NCBI GenBank assembly: GCA_028287185.1
Contig: JAQBQD010000033.1
Coordinates: 1-64,000, forward strand
Direction of reading: 5' to 3'
DNA: 64,000 bases
From: Gemmatimonadota bacterium
GTDB lineage: Bacteria; Gemmatimonadota; Gemmatimonadetes; Longimicrobiales; Longimicrobiaceae
Shown piece by piece: positions 19,205 to 28,833 of this stretch. Below the pieces are notes generated by a model. That model was not told the origin of the DNA and did no database searches. It saw only the letters and a program-made list of their open reading frames with translations. A program made the translations under genes and the position numbers. Within the stretch, counting starts at the first letter, position 1. Each line of letters begins with the position of its first letter.

Positions 19205-21919
19205 ATGCGATACTCCCCCCTTGTGCTGGCCCTGTCCGCGGCGTGCATCGCGGCCCCCTGCCACGCGCAGGCGCGGCGCTCCGCGAGCCCGCCGCCGGCC
19301 GCCCATGCGCCGACGCGGGCGGACAGCGTGTCGGCCGCGATCGCCGCGTCGGACGCCTACCTCGGTGCCGGCCTTCCCGACCTCGCCCGCGCCAGCCTGG
19401 CCGCGCCGCCGCTGAACCCCGTGCGCGACCTGCCGCTGGTGCTGCGCGTGCGGCGGCAGGGGCTGCGGATCGACAGCGTGGAGACGGCGCTGCGCCTGGC
19501 GCGGGCCGGCGAGCTTCTGGGCCAGGGGCGGGGCGCGGATGCGCTGGCGCTGTACGACTCGCTGCTGGCCGGCCCTCCGCGGGTGCACGCGTGGGCCGCG
19601 AAGGCGGGCGCGGAATCGTTGCGCGGCCGGGCGCGGGCCGTGAAGGCGCGGGCGGAGGACGGCGTCGCGGCGCTCGCCCCCGAGGCCGTGCGCCCGTGGG
19701 TGAAGTCGATGGCGACGCTTCCGGAGAAGGCGCTGCTGCTCGCGCTGTACCTGGCGACCGCGGCCGCGGTCGTGCTGGTGCTGCGCTGGGCGTACCGGTC
19801 ACGCAAGCCGCGGAAAGGTGCGTACCTGTTCACCGTCCAGGAGCTGGGGGGAGACGGGAGCGCGCTGTTCGAGGAGGTTCGCTGCGCGGTGCTGGACGCG
19901 GCGCAGGGGGGACTGGGATCGGAGCACCTGCGGCAGGAGGACATGGACGGGGCGGCGCTCGCCTCGCCCATGCTGCGGCCGCTGTCGGCGGACGACGTGC
20001 CCGGGCTGCGGGCTCTGCTCGCGGACGAGGCGCCCATCCGCTTCGGACCCGTCTCCTTCACTCCGAAGCAGCTCTACGGCGCCTTTCGCGGCCTGCTGGA
20101 GGCGCCGCCCGAGTTCACGGTGCGCGGCAGCCTGGCGGGCCGCGACGCGGAAGACCGCATCATCCAGATGGAGACGCACCACGCGGACGGCCGCCTGCAC
20201 GGGAGCTGGCACATTCGCGAGGGCGGGGCCGGCGCGCGCGGGGCGCTCGTGCGGCGCCTGGCCGCCTGCCACCTGTACGACCGCGGCCTCTGGAACACCG
20301 TCACCCGGAGCCGCGAGGGCTTTCTCTGCCTCCTGCGTGGCCTCGACGTGCTGTCCCGGGAAGAGACCGTTCGCGAAACCAGCGAGCGCGAGCGCCTGCT
20401 CTCGGAGGCCGCCTCCTGCCTTCGCGCGGCCGTGGCGCTGGACGACACCAACTACATGGCCTGGCTGAAGCTGGCGGAGACCCTGCGGAAGCGGGGGATG
20501 AACGACGCGGCGCTCCGCGTGCTGGATCGCCTGCAGCAGCGCCTGTGCAACGGCCGAACTCCGCCGTCCGAACGGCCCGACCCGAAGCTGGGACCATGCT
20601 TTCTGCTGGTGGTGCGGTACCACCGTGCCCTTACCCTCTCCAAGTTCCGCAAGCCGCGGGCGCTGGCGATCGCGCGGCAGCACTTCCGGTCGCTGCTGAC
20701 GCGGCTTACCGTCGAACAGCGGGCGGCGGAAGCCCGCGAGGCCGACGCCAGGCGTGCCATGGACGCCTCGGCCGCCGGGGCTCCGCAGGCAGACCTGGAG
20801 GCGGAGGTGAAGCGCGCGGCCGCCGGGACGCGGGAGATCGTCCGCCTGATGCAACTGGTGCTGTGCGGGCTCGCGGCGGGGGAGGCGGCCCAGGCACACG
20901 CGGAGCTCCGCGCGCTCAAGTGGCATGATCCCCGGCGCGCCGCGCACCTGGACGCGTTCTGGCGCGACGGCGTGAGATACCTGGGCCAGCTGCGGGCCAT
21001 GGAGTCGGGCACGCAGGTGGGCGACAGCCGGTGCTTCGAGCCGGCGCTTTCCACCGCCTACCAGGCCGTCGGGCACCTGGCGTACCTGCGAGGCCAGTTC
21101 GCGGTCTCGGTCGGCATGTACGACGAGGCGCTGCGCCGGAACCCCGAGATGCCGGGGCCCTACGTCGGCCGGGCGGTCTCGCTGTTCAAGCTGAGCGAGC
21201 GCTGCAACGAGTGGACGGAGGAGACCCGGCGCGCGCTGGACACCGCCCTCCGGCACAGCCCGGGCAGCAGCCGCGCGCACTACTACCGGGGACGCCTGGC
21301 GTGGGCGCAGTGCGATCCGGAGCGCGCGGCCGCCGAGCTCGCCCTCGCGGATCCGAACCCCCGCACCCTGGCGTGGCGCGCGGTGCTTCTCGCGGCCCGT
21401 GACCGGGACTACTCGGGCGCTGCAAGGTTCCTGCGCCTTTCGCTGAAGCAGGATCGCAGGCGCGACGAGCGCTGGCCGTGCGTGGTCCGCTACGCCGTGC
21501 AGCACCTCCAGGCGGTCCGCGCCAGGGAAGCGCCGGCGGCCGACGACGTGCGCGAGGCGGAGGACCTGTTGCGAAGCGTGATCGGCTGGGCCAAGTGCGC
21601 GGCGGGTTGGCAGGACCCGGCGCTGGCCGTGATCCGCGATGAGGCGCGCGCCCTGGTCGTGGAGGCACGCACCGCACTGCATCCACCCCCCGCCGCGACC
21701 GTCCCGCTCTCGCCCAAGGTGGTCCGCAGGCTCACCGGCCGCGGGACCCCGTCGAGCGAATCCAGGGAGCCCACCGCATCGAAGGAAGCGGCGGCGGGGA
21801 AGCCGGCCGGAAAGGCGGCTCCACCGACCGCGGAGCGCCGCTCCCGGACGCGGAGGAAGCCGCCGGCGGGCACCGGTGGCCCAACGCCCGGCACGCCGCC
21901 TGCGGCTCCCCCTGCGTAG
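19205..21919 (+). CDS. Large membrane protein with TPR-like helical repeats
   Basis: A 904-residue protein with no family I recognise. Visible architecture: signal peptide (about 1-22), an alpha-helical exported segment (23-175), one membrane helix (about 176-195), then some 700 residues with TPR-like helix pairs. Examples are LRAAVALDDTNYMAWLKLAETLRKRGMNDAALRVLDRL, AYLRGQFAVSVGMYDEALRRNPEMPGPYVGRAVSLFKL and SRAHYYRGRLAWAQCDPERAAAELALA. The last 70 residues are low-complexity Lys/Pro/Thr. The next gene, 77 nt downstream, is an effector-like protein, so a role as scaffold or chaperone for it is conceivable but unproven. Confidence 0.72.
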   Translation: MRYSPLVLALSAACIAAPCHAQARRSASPPPAAHAPTRADSVSAAIAASDAYLGAGLPDLARASLAAPPLNPVRDLPLVLRVRRQGLRIDSVETALRLARAGELLGQGRGADALALYDSLLAGPPRVHAWAAKAGAESLRGRARAVKARAEDGVAALAPEAVRPWVKSMATLPEKALLLALYLATAAAVVLVLRWAYRSRKPRKGAYLFTVQELGGDGSALFEEVRCAVLDAAQGGLGSEHLRQEDMDGAALASPMLRPLSADDVPGLRALLADEAPIRFGPVSFTPKQLYGAFRGLLEAPPEFTVRGSLAGRDAEDRIIQMETHHADGRLHGSWHIREGGAGARGALVRRLAACHLYDRGLWNTVTRSREGFLCLLRGLDVLSREETVRETSERERLLSEAASCLRAAVALDDTNYMAWLKLAETLRKRGMNDAALRVLDRLQQRLCNGRTPPSERPDPKLGPCFLLVVRYHRALTLSKFRKPRALAIARQHFRSLLTRLTVEQRAAEAREADARRAMDASAAGAPQADLEAEVKRAAAGTREIVRLMQLVLCGLAAGEAAQAHAELRALKWHDPRRAAHLDAFWRDGVRYLGQLRAMESGTQVGDSRCFEPALSTAYQAVGHLAYLRGQFAVSVGMYDEALRRNPEMPGPYVGRAVSLFKLSERCNEWTEETRRALDTALRHSPGSSRAHYYRGRLAWAQCDPERAAAELALADPNPRTLAWRAVLLAARDRDYSGAARFLRLSLKQDRRRDERWPCVVRYAVQHLQAVRAREAPAADDVREAEDLLRSVIGWAKCAAGWQDPALAVIRDEARALVVEARTALHPPPAATVPLSPKVVRRLTGRGTPSSESREPTASKEAAAGKPAGKAAPPTAERRSRTRRKPPAGTGGPTPGTPPAAPPA

Positions 21920-21996
21920 GCGGTAGGGCCCCGACCGCGACGTGGGCGGTGCCGGGGCGTGGCTCCCGGCACCGCCTTCCCCCAACCCTTTCCGTC

Positions 21997-23208
21997 ATGC
22001 CCAGGCGAGCGGCCCACCCGCCCTCCAGACCGGAACCTTTGCGGTCCCCCTCCCCCGCGGCGCGTGCGGTGGTGGACGGGAGCACGCCCCCGGCATCGGC
22101 GGCGCCGCAGGCCGCGGCCCTGCGCCTCACCCCGGCGGACGTGCTGCGGCTCCAGCGCACCATCGGCAACCGCGCCGTGCAGCGCCTGATCGAGAGCCGG
22201 CGCGAGTCCGTCCGTGCCGCGGGAAAGCCCGCCGGCGAGGGGACCCCGGCCGTCTCGCGGATGGCCGCCGGGAGCGGCGCCGTGCAGCGGGACGTGGTGA
22301 ACTGGATGCCCGGGAAGTACACCCCGCCCATCGTGGAGAAGCTCACCAAGAAGGGCGACCAGGCGAACCTGGAGATCGTCCAAGGATACCTGAAGAAGGC
22401 CGCCTACGTCGCCGACCAGATCGACGAGGCCACCCTTCGGGCGCACGACCACGTGCAGGGCGTGGTCAAGAAGGTGATCGCGGGCGAGGTCAAGCTGGAC
22501 GGCATCGTGGCCGCGCTGGACGGAATGCCCCACGCGCCGGATTTCGCCAACAAGCTCGGCGACATGATCGCAGGCACGGGCGCCATGCACCCCTCCGCCG
22601 CCGGCGGCTACGTGATCGAGGACTACGTCACCGCGGAGCTGAGGCACGACGCCGAGTTCCAGGTGACACCCCCCGAGCTGCAGGGCTCCCGCCCGGACGT
22701 CATCTTCACGCTGGACCCCATGGACGCCGAGGACGGGATCGCCGCCCTGTACGACATCACCTCGCAGGCATCCGCGGGGCACGTGCTGGACAAGGGCGGG
22801 GGAAGCTGGGTACGGCACCTGAAGTACGCATACGTCTCGGAGCTGGTGTATCCGCCGCTCAAGTTCGACGGAACGGAGGCCCGCAAGCTTTCGGAGGAGG
22901 AGATGAAGCTGGTGCAGCTCCGCTCCATGGAGAAGATGAAGGCGGTGGAGGAATCCGCGGCCCAGTACGCGGAGGGCTACCGCAAGCTCTACGAGCAGGC
23001 GCTGCCCGAGGCGGCCAAGCGGCTGAGCCAGGGCGACCGGAAATGGATGAAGGTGGGCGGACGCCGCGGGACCTCGGTGCTGAACGACGCCGGGCTGCTG
23101 GAGAGCGCGGGCGGGTGGGACGCGGTCCCTTTCGACAAGTGGTGGACGCAGGCCGTGAACGACGGCAACCTGCGGCGGTCGCTGGAGACGGTCGGGAGCT
23201 GGCTGTAG
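21997..23208 (+). CDS. Effector-like protein with an injection-system cargo motif
   Basis: A 403-residue protein. Residues 1-50 are disordered and Pro/Ala-rich. Residues 52-65 read LQRTIGNRAVQRLI, the LQR.xGNxAV motif that precedes toxin domains and DUF4157 metallopeptidases in proteins linked to extracellular contractile injection systems. The C-terminal domain (about 105-403) has E208, D234 (RPDVIF) and D253 (ALYDITSQ), followed by GHVLDKGG. That spacing could fit a PD-(D/E)xK-like nuclease core with a changed last motif. No contractile tail genes lie in the window. I chose ATG 21997; a GTG at 21949 is possible. The activity is unassigned. Confidence 0.75.
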   Translation: MPRRAAHPPSRPEPLRSPSPAARAVVDGSTPPASAAPQAAALRLTPADVLRLQRTIGNRAVQRLIESRRESVRAAGKPAGEGTPAVSRMAAGSGAVQRDVVNWMPGKYTPPIVEKLTKKGDQANLEIVQGYLKKAAYVADQIDEATLRAHDHVQGVVKKVIAGEVKLDGIVAALDGMPHAPDFANKLGDMIAGTGAMHPSAAGGYVIEDYVTAELRHDAEFQVTPPELQGSRPDVIFTLDPMDAEDGIAALYDITSQASAGHVLDKGGGSWVRHLKYAYVSELVYPPLKFDGTEARKLSEEEMKLVQLRSMEKMKAVEESAAQYAEGYRKLYEQALPEAAKRLSQGDRKWMKVGGRRGTSVLNDAGLLESAGGWDAVPFDKWWTQAVNDGNLRRSLETVGSWL

Positions 23209-23345
23209 CCGGCGCCCGATCCGTCTGCGGGCGAGGAAGCGAAGCGTACATAACAAGCTCAGGACGATCTCTTTCTGCTTCCGTTCGACGCGATGCACGG
23301 CGATCACTGCGTCCACGCGTCGACGGCAGGGGTATCGGCGTCCCC

Positions 23346-23855
23346 CTACCCCGGCGATCCGCCGGCGCGCGGAGACCCGCCGTCCCAACCGGGAATGGCG
23401 GCCGCCTGCACGATCCAGCTTGCGAGCTGCGTCTCGTCCAGCTCGTCCAGCTCGCGCACGTCCAAGGAGCGCACGTCCTTGATCTTGCCGACGGGCGGAG
23501 CGGGCTGTAACAAGGCACCCTTGAAGAAGCTGAGCTTGACGTGGTGCTGGAAGGCCGCGAAGGCCAGGAACCATCCCTGCCCCTCCACGCCGTAGAACGG
23601 GCAGTGCCAGCGCACGGCCTTGCGGACGCCGGGCACGTGCTGCACCACGAGCGCGTCGACGCGGCTGGCGACGGCGGCCTGCCACGGCTCCATGCCGGCG
23701 ATGTAGGCCTGCACTCCGGCATCCCCGTCGGACTTGGGCAGCATCGCGGGCCTGCGGGCCGTCCGCGGCGGGGCTTTCCCCGCGTTCGCCGGGCTGGGCG
23801 CCTTCGTCGTCGCCTTCCCCTTCGGCTTCGGCGTATCCGGCTTCCTGGGGGGCAT
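23346..23855 (-). CDS. DUF1801 (YdhG-like) domain protein
   Basis: A 169-residue protein. Residues 1-40 are a basic Lys/Pro/Ala-rich tail. The rest is a DUF1801 domain: VQAYIAGMEPWQAAVASRVDALV, then VRKAVRWHCPFYGVEGQGWFLAFAAFQHHVKLSFFKGALL, and a C-terminal LDELDETQLASWIVQAA. DUF1801 proteins are small cytoplasmic alpha/beta proteins of unknown function. ATG 23855 is the likely start; a longer frame begins at 23918. The basic tail could bind nucleic acid. Confidence 0.8.
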   Translation of the reverse strand: MPPRKPDTPKPKGKATTKAPSPANAGKAPPRTARRPAMLPKSDGDAGVQAYIAGMEPWQAAVASRVDALVVQHVPGVRKAVRWHCPFYGVEGQGWFLAFAAFQHHVKLSFFKGALLQPAPPVGKIKDVRSLDVRELDELDETQLASWIVQAAAIPGWDGGSPRAGGSPG

Positions 23856-24069
23856 CTCCGTCGACCCGAGGGTGGGGCGCGTTCGGGCGGCGCTGCGTCC
23901 GGCGAGGCGCGTGATCATCTACCCGCTGCGAAACGGTGGGACGGGCGCGGAGGGGATGCGCGGTCCAGCGACGGCGCGAATCCCAGGCTACTTTGCCCGC
24001 TTCGGCTTGGCCTTCTTGCTGGATGAGTTCAGGGCGACCGCCGCACGGACGAGCGCCGTGAACGCATCC

Positions 24070-24108
24070 CGAAGCGCTCCACCTTCCGCCGGAGGGTGGA
24101 GCGCTTCG
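24070..24108 (-). terminator. Terminator-like hairpin after glgE
   Basis: A perfect 14-bp stem (24070-24083 with 24095-24108) and 11-nt loop, 33 nt beyond the glgE stop codon on the minus strand. It may also serve as a bidirectional block, since the next minus-strand gene, DUF1801, starts at 23855. Confidence 0.65.
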
Positions 24109-24141
24109 TCTCGCCGGATGAGAAGGGCGAGGGCGGGCCGG

Positions 24142-26142
24142 CTACACGATGGTCGCGGCCATGAAGTAGTCGAAACCCTGCTCGCTGCTGCGCCAGGCGC
24201 GGATGCGGAAGATGCGGCCGGGGGCGCCGGGCTCCAGGCGCACGTGCTGGCGGCCGCCCTGCCAGAAGTGGCGCTCGCCGGTGAGCAGCTCCTCCACCTC
24301 CCACGGGTCGTCCCAGCCGATGCCCATCTGGTCCAGCGGAAAGTGCAGGGTGGCCTCGTGCGCCTCGAAGGGGTCCAGGTTCACGGCCACGAACACCAGG
24401 CTGGTGCGGTCCGCCGTCATCTTGCCGTAGAACAGGACGTGGTCGTCGTCCGCCTGGAAGAAGCGCAGGTTGTCGTACTCGTGCAGCGCGGGGTTGGCGC
24501 GGCGCACGGCGTTCAGGCGGGTGACCAGGGGGCGGATGTTGCCGGGACGCTCCCAGTCCCACGCCTTGATCTCGTACTTCTCGCTGTCCAGGTACTCCTC
24601 CTTTCCCGGCAGCGGCGTGCTCTCGCACAGCTCGAAGCCGCTGTAGATGCCGTAGACGGACGACAGCGTGGCGGCCAGGATCGCGCGGATCATGAACGCC
24701 GGCCGGCCGCCGCGCTGCAGGAACTCGGGCAGGATGTCGGGCGTGTTGGGCCACAGGTTCCCGCGGAAGTACTCCTTCATGGGCCCCTGGGTGAGCTCCG
24801 TGAGGTACTCCGTGATCTCGCCCTTGAAGTTGCGCCAGGTGAAGTAGGTGTAGCTCTGCGAGAAGCCCGCCTTGGCCAGCGCCCGCATCATCTTGGGCCG
24901 CGTGAACGCCTCGGACAGGAAGAGCACGTCGGGGTGCCCGCGCTGCACCTCGCGGATCATCCACTCCCAGAACTGCACGGGCTTGGTGTGCGGGTTGTCC
25001 ACGCGGAAGGCCTTCACGCCCTGCCCGATCCAGAACAGCACCACGTCGCGCCACTCGCGCCACTGCCCCTCCCAGTCGCCGCCGTAGAAGTTGAGGGGGT
25101 AGATGTCCTGGTACTTCTTGGGCGGGTTCTCGGCGTGCTTGATGGTGCCGTCGGGCCGCACGTGGAACCAGCCCTGGTGGTCGCGCGCGTACGGGTGGTC
25201 GGGCGAGACCTGGATGGCGAAGTCGATGGCGATCTCCAGCCCGTGCTTGCGCGCGGCCTCCACCAGCCGGCGGAAGTCCTCCAGCGTGCCCAGCTCGGGG
25301 TGCACGTCGCGGTGCCCTCCCGCCGGTCCGCCGATGGCGTAGGGCGAGCCGGGCTGGTCGGGCCCCGCGCCCAGCGTGTTGTTCTTTCCCTTGCGGTGCG
25401 CCAGCCCGATGGGGTGGATGGGGGGAAGGTACAGCACGTCGAACCCCATGTCGCGCACGTACGGCAGCTTGCGGATGACGTCCTCGAAGGTGCCGTGGCG
25501 CGCGGGGTCGTCGGAGGCGGAGCGGGGGAAGAGCTCGTACCAGGCGGCGAAGCGGGCGGCCGGGCGGTCCACCTGCACGGGCAGCGTGCGCGCGTACTCG
25601 GTCAGGTCCCAGCGGTCGGGCCAGCGCTCCACCAAGTGCAGCAGCTCGGGGTCCAGCGCGGCGGCCACGCGCTCGGCCAGGGTGGGCGCGTCCTGCAGCT
25701 CGGAGAGCAGCCGGCGGAAGCGGTCGCGGTCGGCGCCGTCCGCGCGGTCGGCGGCGCCCTGCACCAGCAGCACGCCCTCGGCCAGCTCCGTGGCCACGTC
25801 CTGGCCCGCGTCGTACTTCTTGCGCAGGTCGCTGGCCCACGTGCCGAAGGTGTCGGTCCACGCCGTCACCGTGTACAGGTAGCGCACGTTGCGGGTGAGC
25901 GGGAACGACCCCGCCCAGCGGTCGTTGTCCAGGAAGCGCATGCGCGCCTCCATCCACTCGTCCTCGTCCTCGGGCCGGTAGCGCACGGCGGCGGCGATGG
26001 CGTCGTGCCCCTCCTTGAAGACGTCGGCCTGCACCTCCAGCGTGTCTCCCACCTCGCGCTTCACGGCGTAGCGCCCGCAGTCCAGCTCGGGCTGCACGGC
26101 TTCGATGACGATCCTGTGGCGCGCGTCGATCCCGTCGGGCAT
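24142..26142 (-). CDS. glgE: Alpha-1,4-glucan:maltose-1-phosphate maltosyltransferase
   Basis: GlgE, a GH13 transferase of 666 residues that extends alpha-1,4-glucans with maltosyl units from maltose 1-phosphate. An N-terminal beta-sandwich (about 1-115) is followed by a helical insert and the catalytic barrel from about 195 (WYELFPRSAS, LYLPPIHPIG). The nucleophile is Asp382 (AFRVDNPHTKP) and the acid/base Glu411 (FLSEAFTRP). GGDWEGQWREWRDVVLFWIGQGVKAFR is family-typical. Partner genes treS, pep2/mak and glgB are not in the window. ATG 26142 gives the standard N-terminus (RIVIEAVQPELDCGRYAVKR). Confidence 0.96.
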   Translation of the reverse strand: MPDGIDARHRIVIEAVQPELDCGRYAVKREVGDTLEVQADVFKEGHDAIAAAVRYRPEDEDEWMEARMRFLDNDRWAGSFPLTRNVRYLYTVTAWTDTFGTWASDLRKKYDAGQDVATELAEGVLLVQGAADRADGADRDRFRRLLSELQDAPTLAERVAAALDPELLHLVERWPDRWDLTEYARTLPVQVDRPAARFAAWYELFPRSASDDPARHGTFEDVIRKLPYVRDMGFDVLYLPPIHPIGLAHRKGKNNTLGAGPDQPGSPYAIGGPAGGHRDVHPELGTLEDFRRLVEAARKHGLEIAIDFAIQVSPDHPYARDHQGWFHVRPDGTIKHAENPPKKYQDIYPLNFYGGDWEGQWREWRDVVLFWIGQGVKAFRVDNPHTKPVQFWEWMIREVQRGHPDVLFLSEAFTRPKMMRALAKAGFSQSYTYFTWRNFKGEITEYLTELTQGPMKEYFRGNLWPNTPDILPEFLQRGGRPAFMIRAILAATLSSVYGIYSGFELCESTPLPGKEEYLDSEKYEIKAWDWERPGNIRPLVTRLNAVRRANPALHEYDNLRFFQADDDHVLFYGKMTADRTSLVFVAVNLDPFEAHEATLHFPLDQMGIGWDDPWEVEELLTGERHFWQGGRQHVRLEPGAPGRIFRIRAWRSSEQGFDYFMAATIV

Positions 26143-26706
26143 CCGCGTCTCCGGTTGGCGCTTCGTTCTGGTCGGCCGGCGTGTACGGCACGGCGGCGGC
26201 GCGCGCAATCGGCATGCCCCGCGTCCCCGCCGCGCGGGCAGTCTGGGGCGCGTGAAGCCTCCCGGCAAGCTCCGGCCGTTCCTGGCCCATCCGACGTCGC
26301 TTCCGACGATCCGAACCCGCCATCGCCGGCTCCGCCATCGCCGATGCGCGAACGCGATCCCGGACGCATCTCCCATTCGACGGCAACCCGCGCCTTCCAC
26401 GCCGATTGCCGCATCCCCGCATCCATCGGCGCATCCCGCTTCCGCCCATCTCCCGCCCGGCCGGACCGGCGCGCGCGACCCATCCTCGGACCGACCGATC
26501 GACCCGGACCTTGATGGATCGCTGACATCTCCCGATACACCCCCGCGGAGTAGCGTCCGTCACGTGCCCTCCCCGTCCATCCCCCCGTCGTGGCCCGCCT
26601 CGCGGATGGAGGCAATCGTTCCTGCGGAAGCCGGGCACCACGCCCCGGCCCCGCGGCGCCGGACCGGGCGGGGCGCCGTGAACGATCCCCACCGAAGGAG
26701 GGACCC
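26143..26706. other. Intergenic region between divergent glgE and lipoprotein gene
   Basis: 564 nt without a convincing gene. It must hold the promoters of glgE (minus) and the lipoprotein pair (plus). The centre (26260-26540) is rich in CGATCC/GGATCG and CATCGGC words. No strong -35/-10 pair stands out. Confidence 0.5.
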
Positions 26707-27249
26707 ATGAGAAGCATCGCACAAGGGATGGCCGCGCTGGCGCTGGCGTGCACGGCGCTCGCCGCCTGCGACGGCCGGAACCCCGCGGACCCGTCGGCCG
26801 CGACGCCGCACTCGTTCTGCCAGGTGAACCGGGCGCACGCGGACTGCAACGGCCCCCCGCCCCGCGACCCGCCGCCCGACACCACCACCCCGCCCCCGCC
26901 GGCGGCGAGCTACGCCTACTCGCTCATCCACCTGTTCTACGTGGGCGGGTCGGGCCTGAAGACGGCGGAGGTGGGCGCCGAGTCGGACTCGTACGCCTAC
27001 GTGAACTACACGCTGGCGGACGCATACATCACGGCCGCCAACTGCTATACCAACGTCAACACCTCCACCGTCCACAAGATCAAGTCCGGCTACGGCAGCC
27101 CGTTCTACGCGGCCGCGGGCTTCCAGCAGCTCTACCCGAACAACAGCACCGTGATCAAGTGGAAGATCAGCGCGACGCACACCTTCACCCCCGTGGCGGG
27201 CGCGACGGGCGGCGGCACCTACTCGACGTACTGGGAGGGATGCTACTGA
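26707..27249 (+). CDS. Hypothetical lipoprotein
   Basis: A 180-residue predicted lipoprotein of unknown family. Lipobox LAAC (Cys21), then a Pro/Asp/Thr-rich linker (about 48-66) and a compact domain rich in Tyr, Ser and Thr with two further cysteines (Cys near 117 and near 179) that could pair. Segment SYAYVNYTLADAYITAANCYTNVN and the C-terminal STYWEGCY are distinctive. ATG 26707 follows a strong AAGGAGGG ribosome-binding site. The stop overlaps the next gene by 10 nt, so the two are co-translated. Confidence 0.75.
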   Translation: MRSIAQGMAALALACTALAACDGRNPADPSAATPHSFCQVNRAHADCNGPPPRDPPPDTTTPPPPAASYAYSLIHLFYVGGSGLKTAEVGAESDSYAYVNYTLADAYITAANCYTNVNTSTVHKIKSGYGSPFYAAAGFQQLYPNNSTVIKWKISATHTFTPVAGATGGGTYSTYWEGCY

Positions 27250-28646
27250 TTCGCGGCGGTCGCGGCGGACACGGGGTGGGCGGCGGCAGCCTTCGGGCGC
27301 CGCCGCCCACCGCGGCGCGCGCGTTCGCGACGTCGCTGGCGCTGGCGCTGGCGGCCGCGGGCTGCACGGACGCGACCGCCGGCGCTCGCACGCAGGATGC
27401 TCCGTCGCACGAGGAGGGCGCGCACGAGGCTCCGGCCGGCGGTGCGGCGGTGGATGAAGCCGGGCCGTCCCAGGGGGCGGCCGACTCCACGGTGCGGACG
27501 CCGGATGCGTGGTCCCCGCCACGCGTGCTGCCTCCGGGCGATGCGTCGTCCACGCTGCACGACGCGCGGGTGGCGGCCTTCGCCGCCGGCACGGGGGGCT
27601 CGCTGCACGCGCTGTTCCTGCGCGGCTCGGAGGAGCCCGGGCGGCCGGACCGGCTGCTGTACGCCGCGTTCCGCGCCGGCCGCTGGACCGAGCCGGAGAC
27701 GCTGGACGGGGACGCCCGGCGCATCGCCTCGCCGCGCCTGGCGGTGGATGGAGGCGGACGGGTGCACGCGCTGTGGCTTCGCGGCCCCGACGCGGCGCAC
27801 CCCGAGCGCCTGTCGGCGGTGGCGCACCGCGTCCTCGCGGCTGGACGGTGGTCCGCGCGGGAGGCGGTCTACGCGGGCGGGGCGGATGCGGACCTGCCGG
27901 ACGGCGGGCTGGACGCGGCGGTGGACGGAGCCGGCGCGGTGCACGTGGTGTGGCCGCATCCCGCGCGGGGCCTGGTGCACCTGGCGTGGAGCGCCGGGCG
28001 GTGGCGCGACATGGCGCCGCCGGGTGCGGCGGGCGCGGACCTGCGCCTGATCGCGGGCCCCCGCGGCGCCCTGGCGCTGGCGGACGTGATGCCGATGCTG
28101 GGCGCGCTCACGCAGAGCGCCGGCGCGTACGGCAACGCCTGGGTGCGCACCGCGGGTGCGGACGGCGCGTGGACGCAGCCGCTGGGGCTGCACCCCGACC
28201 CCGCGCGCGCGGCCCACGCGCCGCAGCTCGCGTGGGACCGCCGCGGCGTGCTGCACGCCGTGTGGCTGGAGGGCACCCCCGGCGAGATGCTGCCCACGCG
28301 GCTGATGTACGCCTCGACAGTGGACGGGCGGCGGTGGAGCGCGCCGGTGGAGGCCGGCGGCGAGGCGCCGGGCCGCGCCTTCTACTCGCCGCGCCTGGCG
28401 GTGGACGGCGCGGGCACGCTGCACCTCACCTTCGCCCGCTTCCGCGACGGCGTCTCGTTCCCGCGCCACTTCCACGCCAGCCTCGCCGGCACCCGCTGGT
28501 CCGCCGCGAGCGAGATCCTGCCCGTGGAGGGCGAGCGATACAGCGAGCTGGAGACGGCGGTGGACTCCGACGGCCGCCTGAACGCCGTCTGGAAGGCGGC
28601 GGACGGGCGGTACCGGCACTCGGTGCTGACCGCGCGAACGCACTGA
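27240..28646 (+). CDS. Predicted lipoprotein with sialidase/BNR-like beta-propeller repeats
   Basis: A 468-residue exported protein. The hydrophobic core SLALALAAAGC places a lipobox Cys at 42 after an unusually long basic N-terminus; a start further in would be more typical. From about residue 95 it shows repeated units of the form SPRLAVDGGGRVHALWLRG, DAAVDGAGAVHVVWPHP, APQLAWDRRGVLHAVWLEG, SPRLAVDGAGTLHLTFARF and ETAVDSDGRLNAVWKAA, spaced about 60-90 residues apart. These resemble blades of a beta propeller (sialidase-like), but catalytic residues of sialidases are not evident. Its start lies inside the upstream lipoprotein gene. Confidence 0.75.
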   Translation: MLLIRGGRGGHGVGGGSLRAPPPTAARAFATSLALALAAAGCTDATAGARTQDAPSHEEGAHEAPAGGAAVDEAGPSQGAADSTVRTPDAWSPPRVLPPGDASSTLHDARVAAFAAGTGGSLHALFLRGSEEPGRPDRLLYAAFRAGRWTEPETLDGDARRIASPRLAVDGGGRVHALWLRGPDAAHPERLSAVAHRVLAAGRWSAREAVYAGGADADLPDGGLDAAVDGAGAVHVVWPHPARGLVHLAWSAGRWRDMAPPGAAGADLRLIAGPRGALALADVMPMLGALTQSAGAYGNAWVRTAGADGAWTQPLGLHPDPARAAHAPQLAWDRRGVLHAVWLEGTPGEMLPTRLMYASTVDGRRWSAPVEAGGEAPGRAFYSPRLAVDGAGTLHLTFARFRDGVSFPRHFHASLAGTRWSAASEILPVEGERYSELETAVDSDGRLNAVWKAADGRYRHSVLTARTH

Positions 28647-28833
28647 CCGGCGGCGGGTCGATTTCCGGTGAAGCTCGGCCGATGCCGCGGGGGAGTGGTA
28701 TCGGCGCTTCGTGCGTTCCGGGACCTCGGTGGATCTGGTGCGGCGGCGCGCTTCGTACGATTGTGAGCGCGAACAGAAATCCGCGATGGCGTACTTCCGC
28801 AGCCGTCGCCGAACTCCGAGCCAGGGAAGCACG

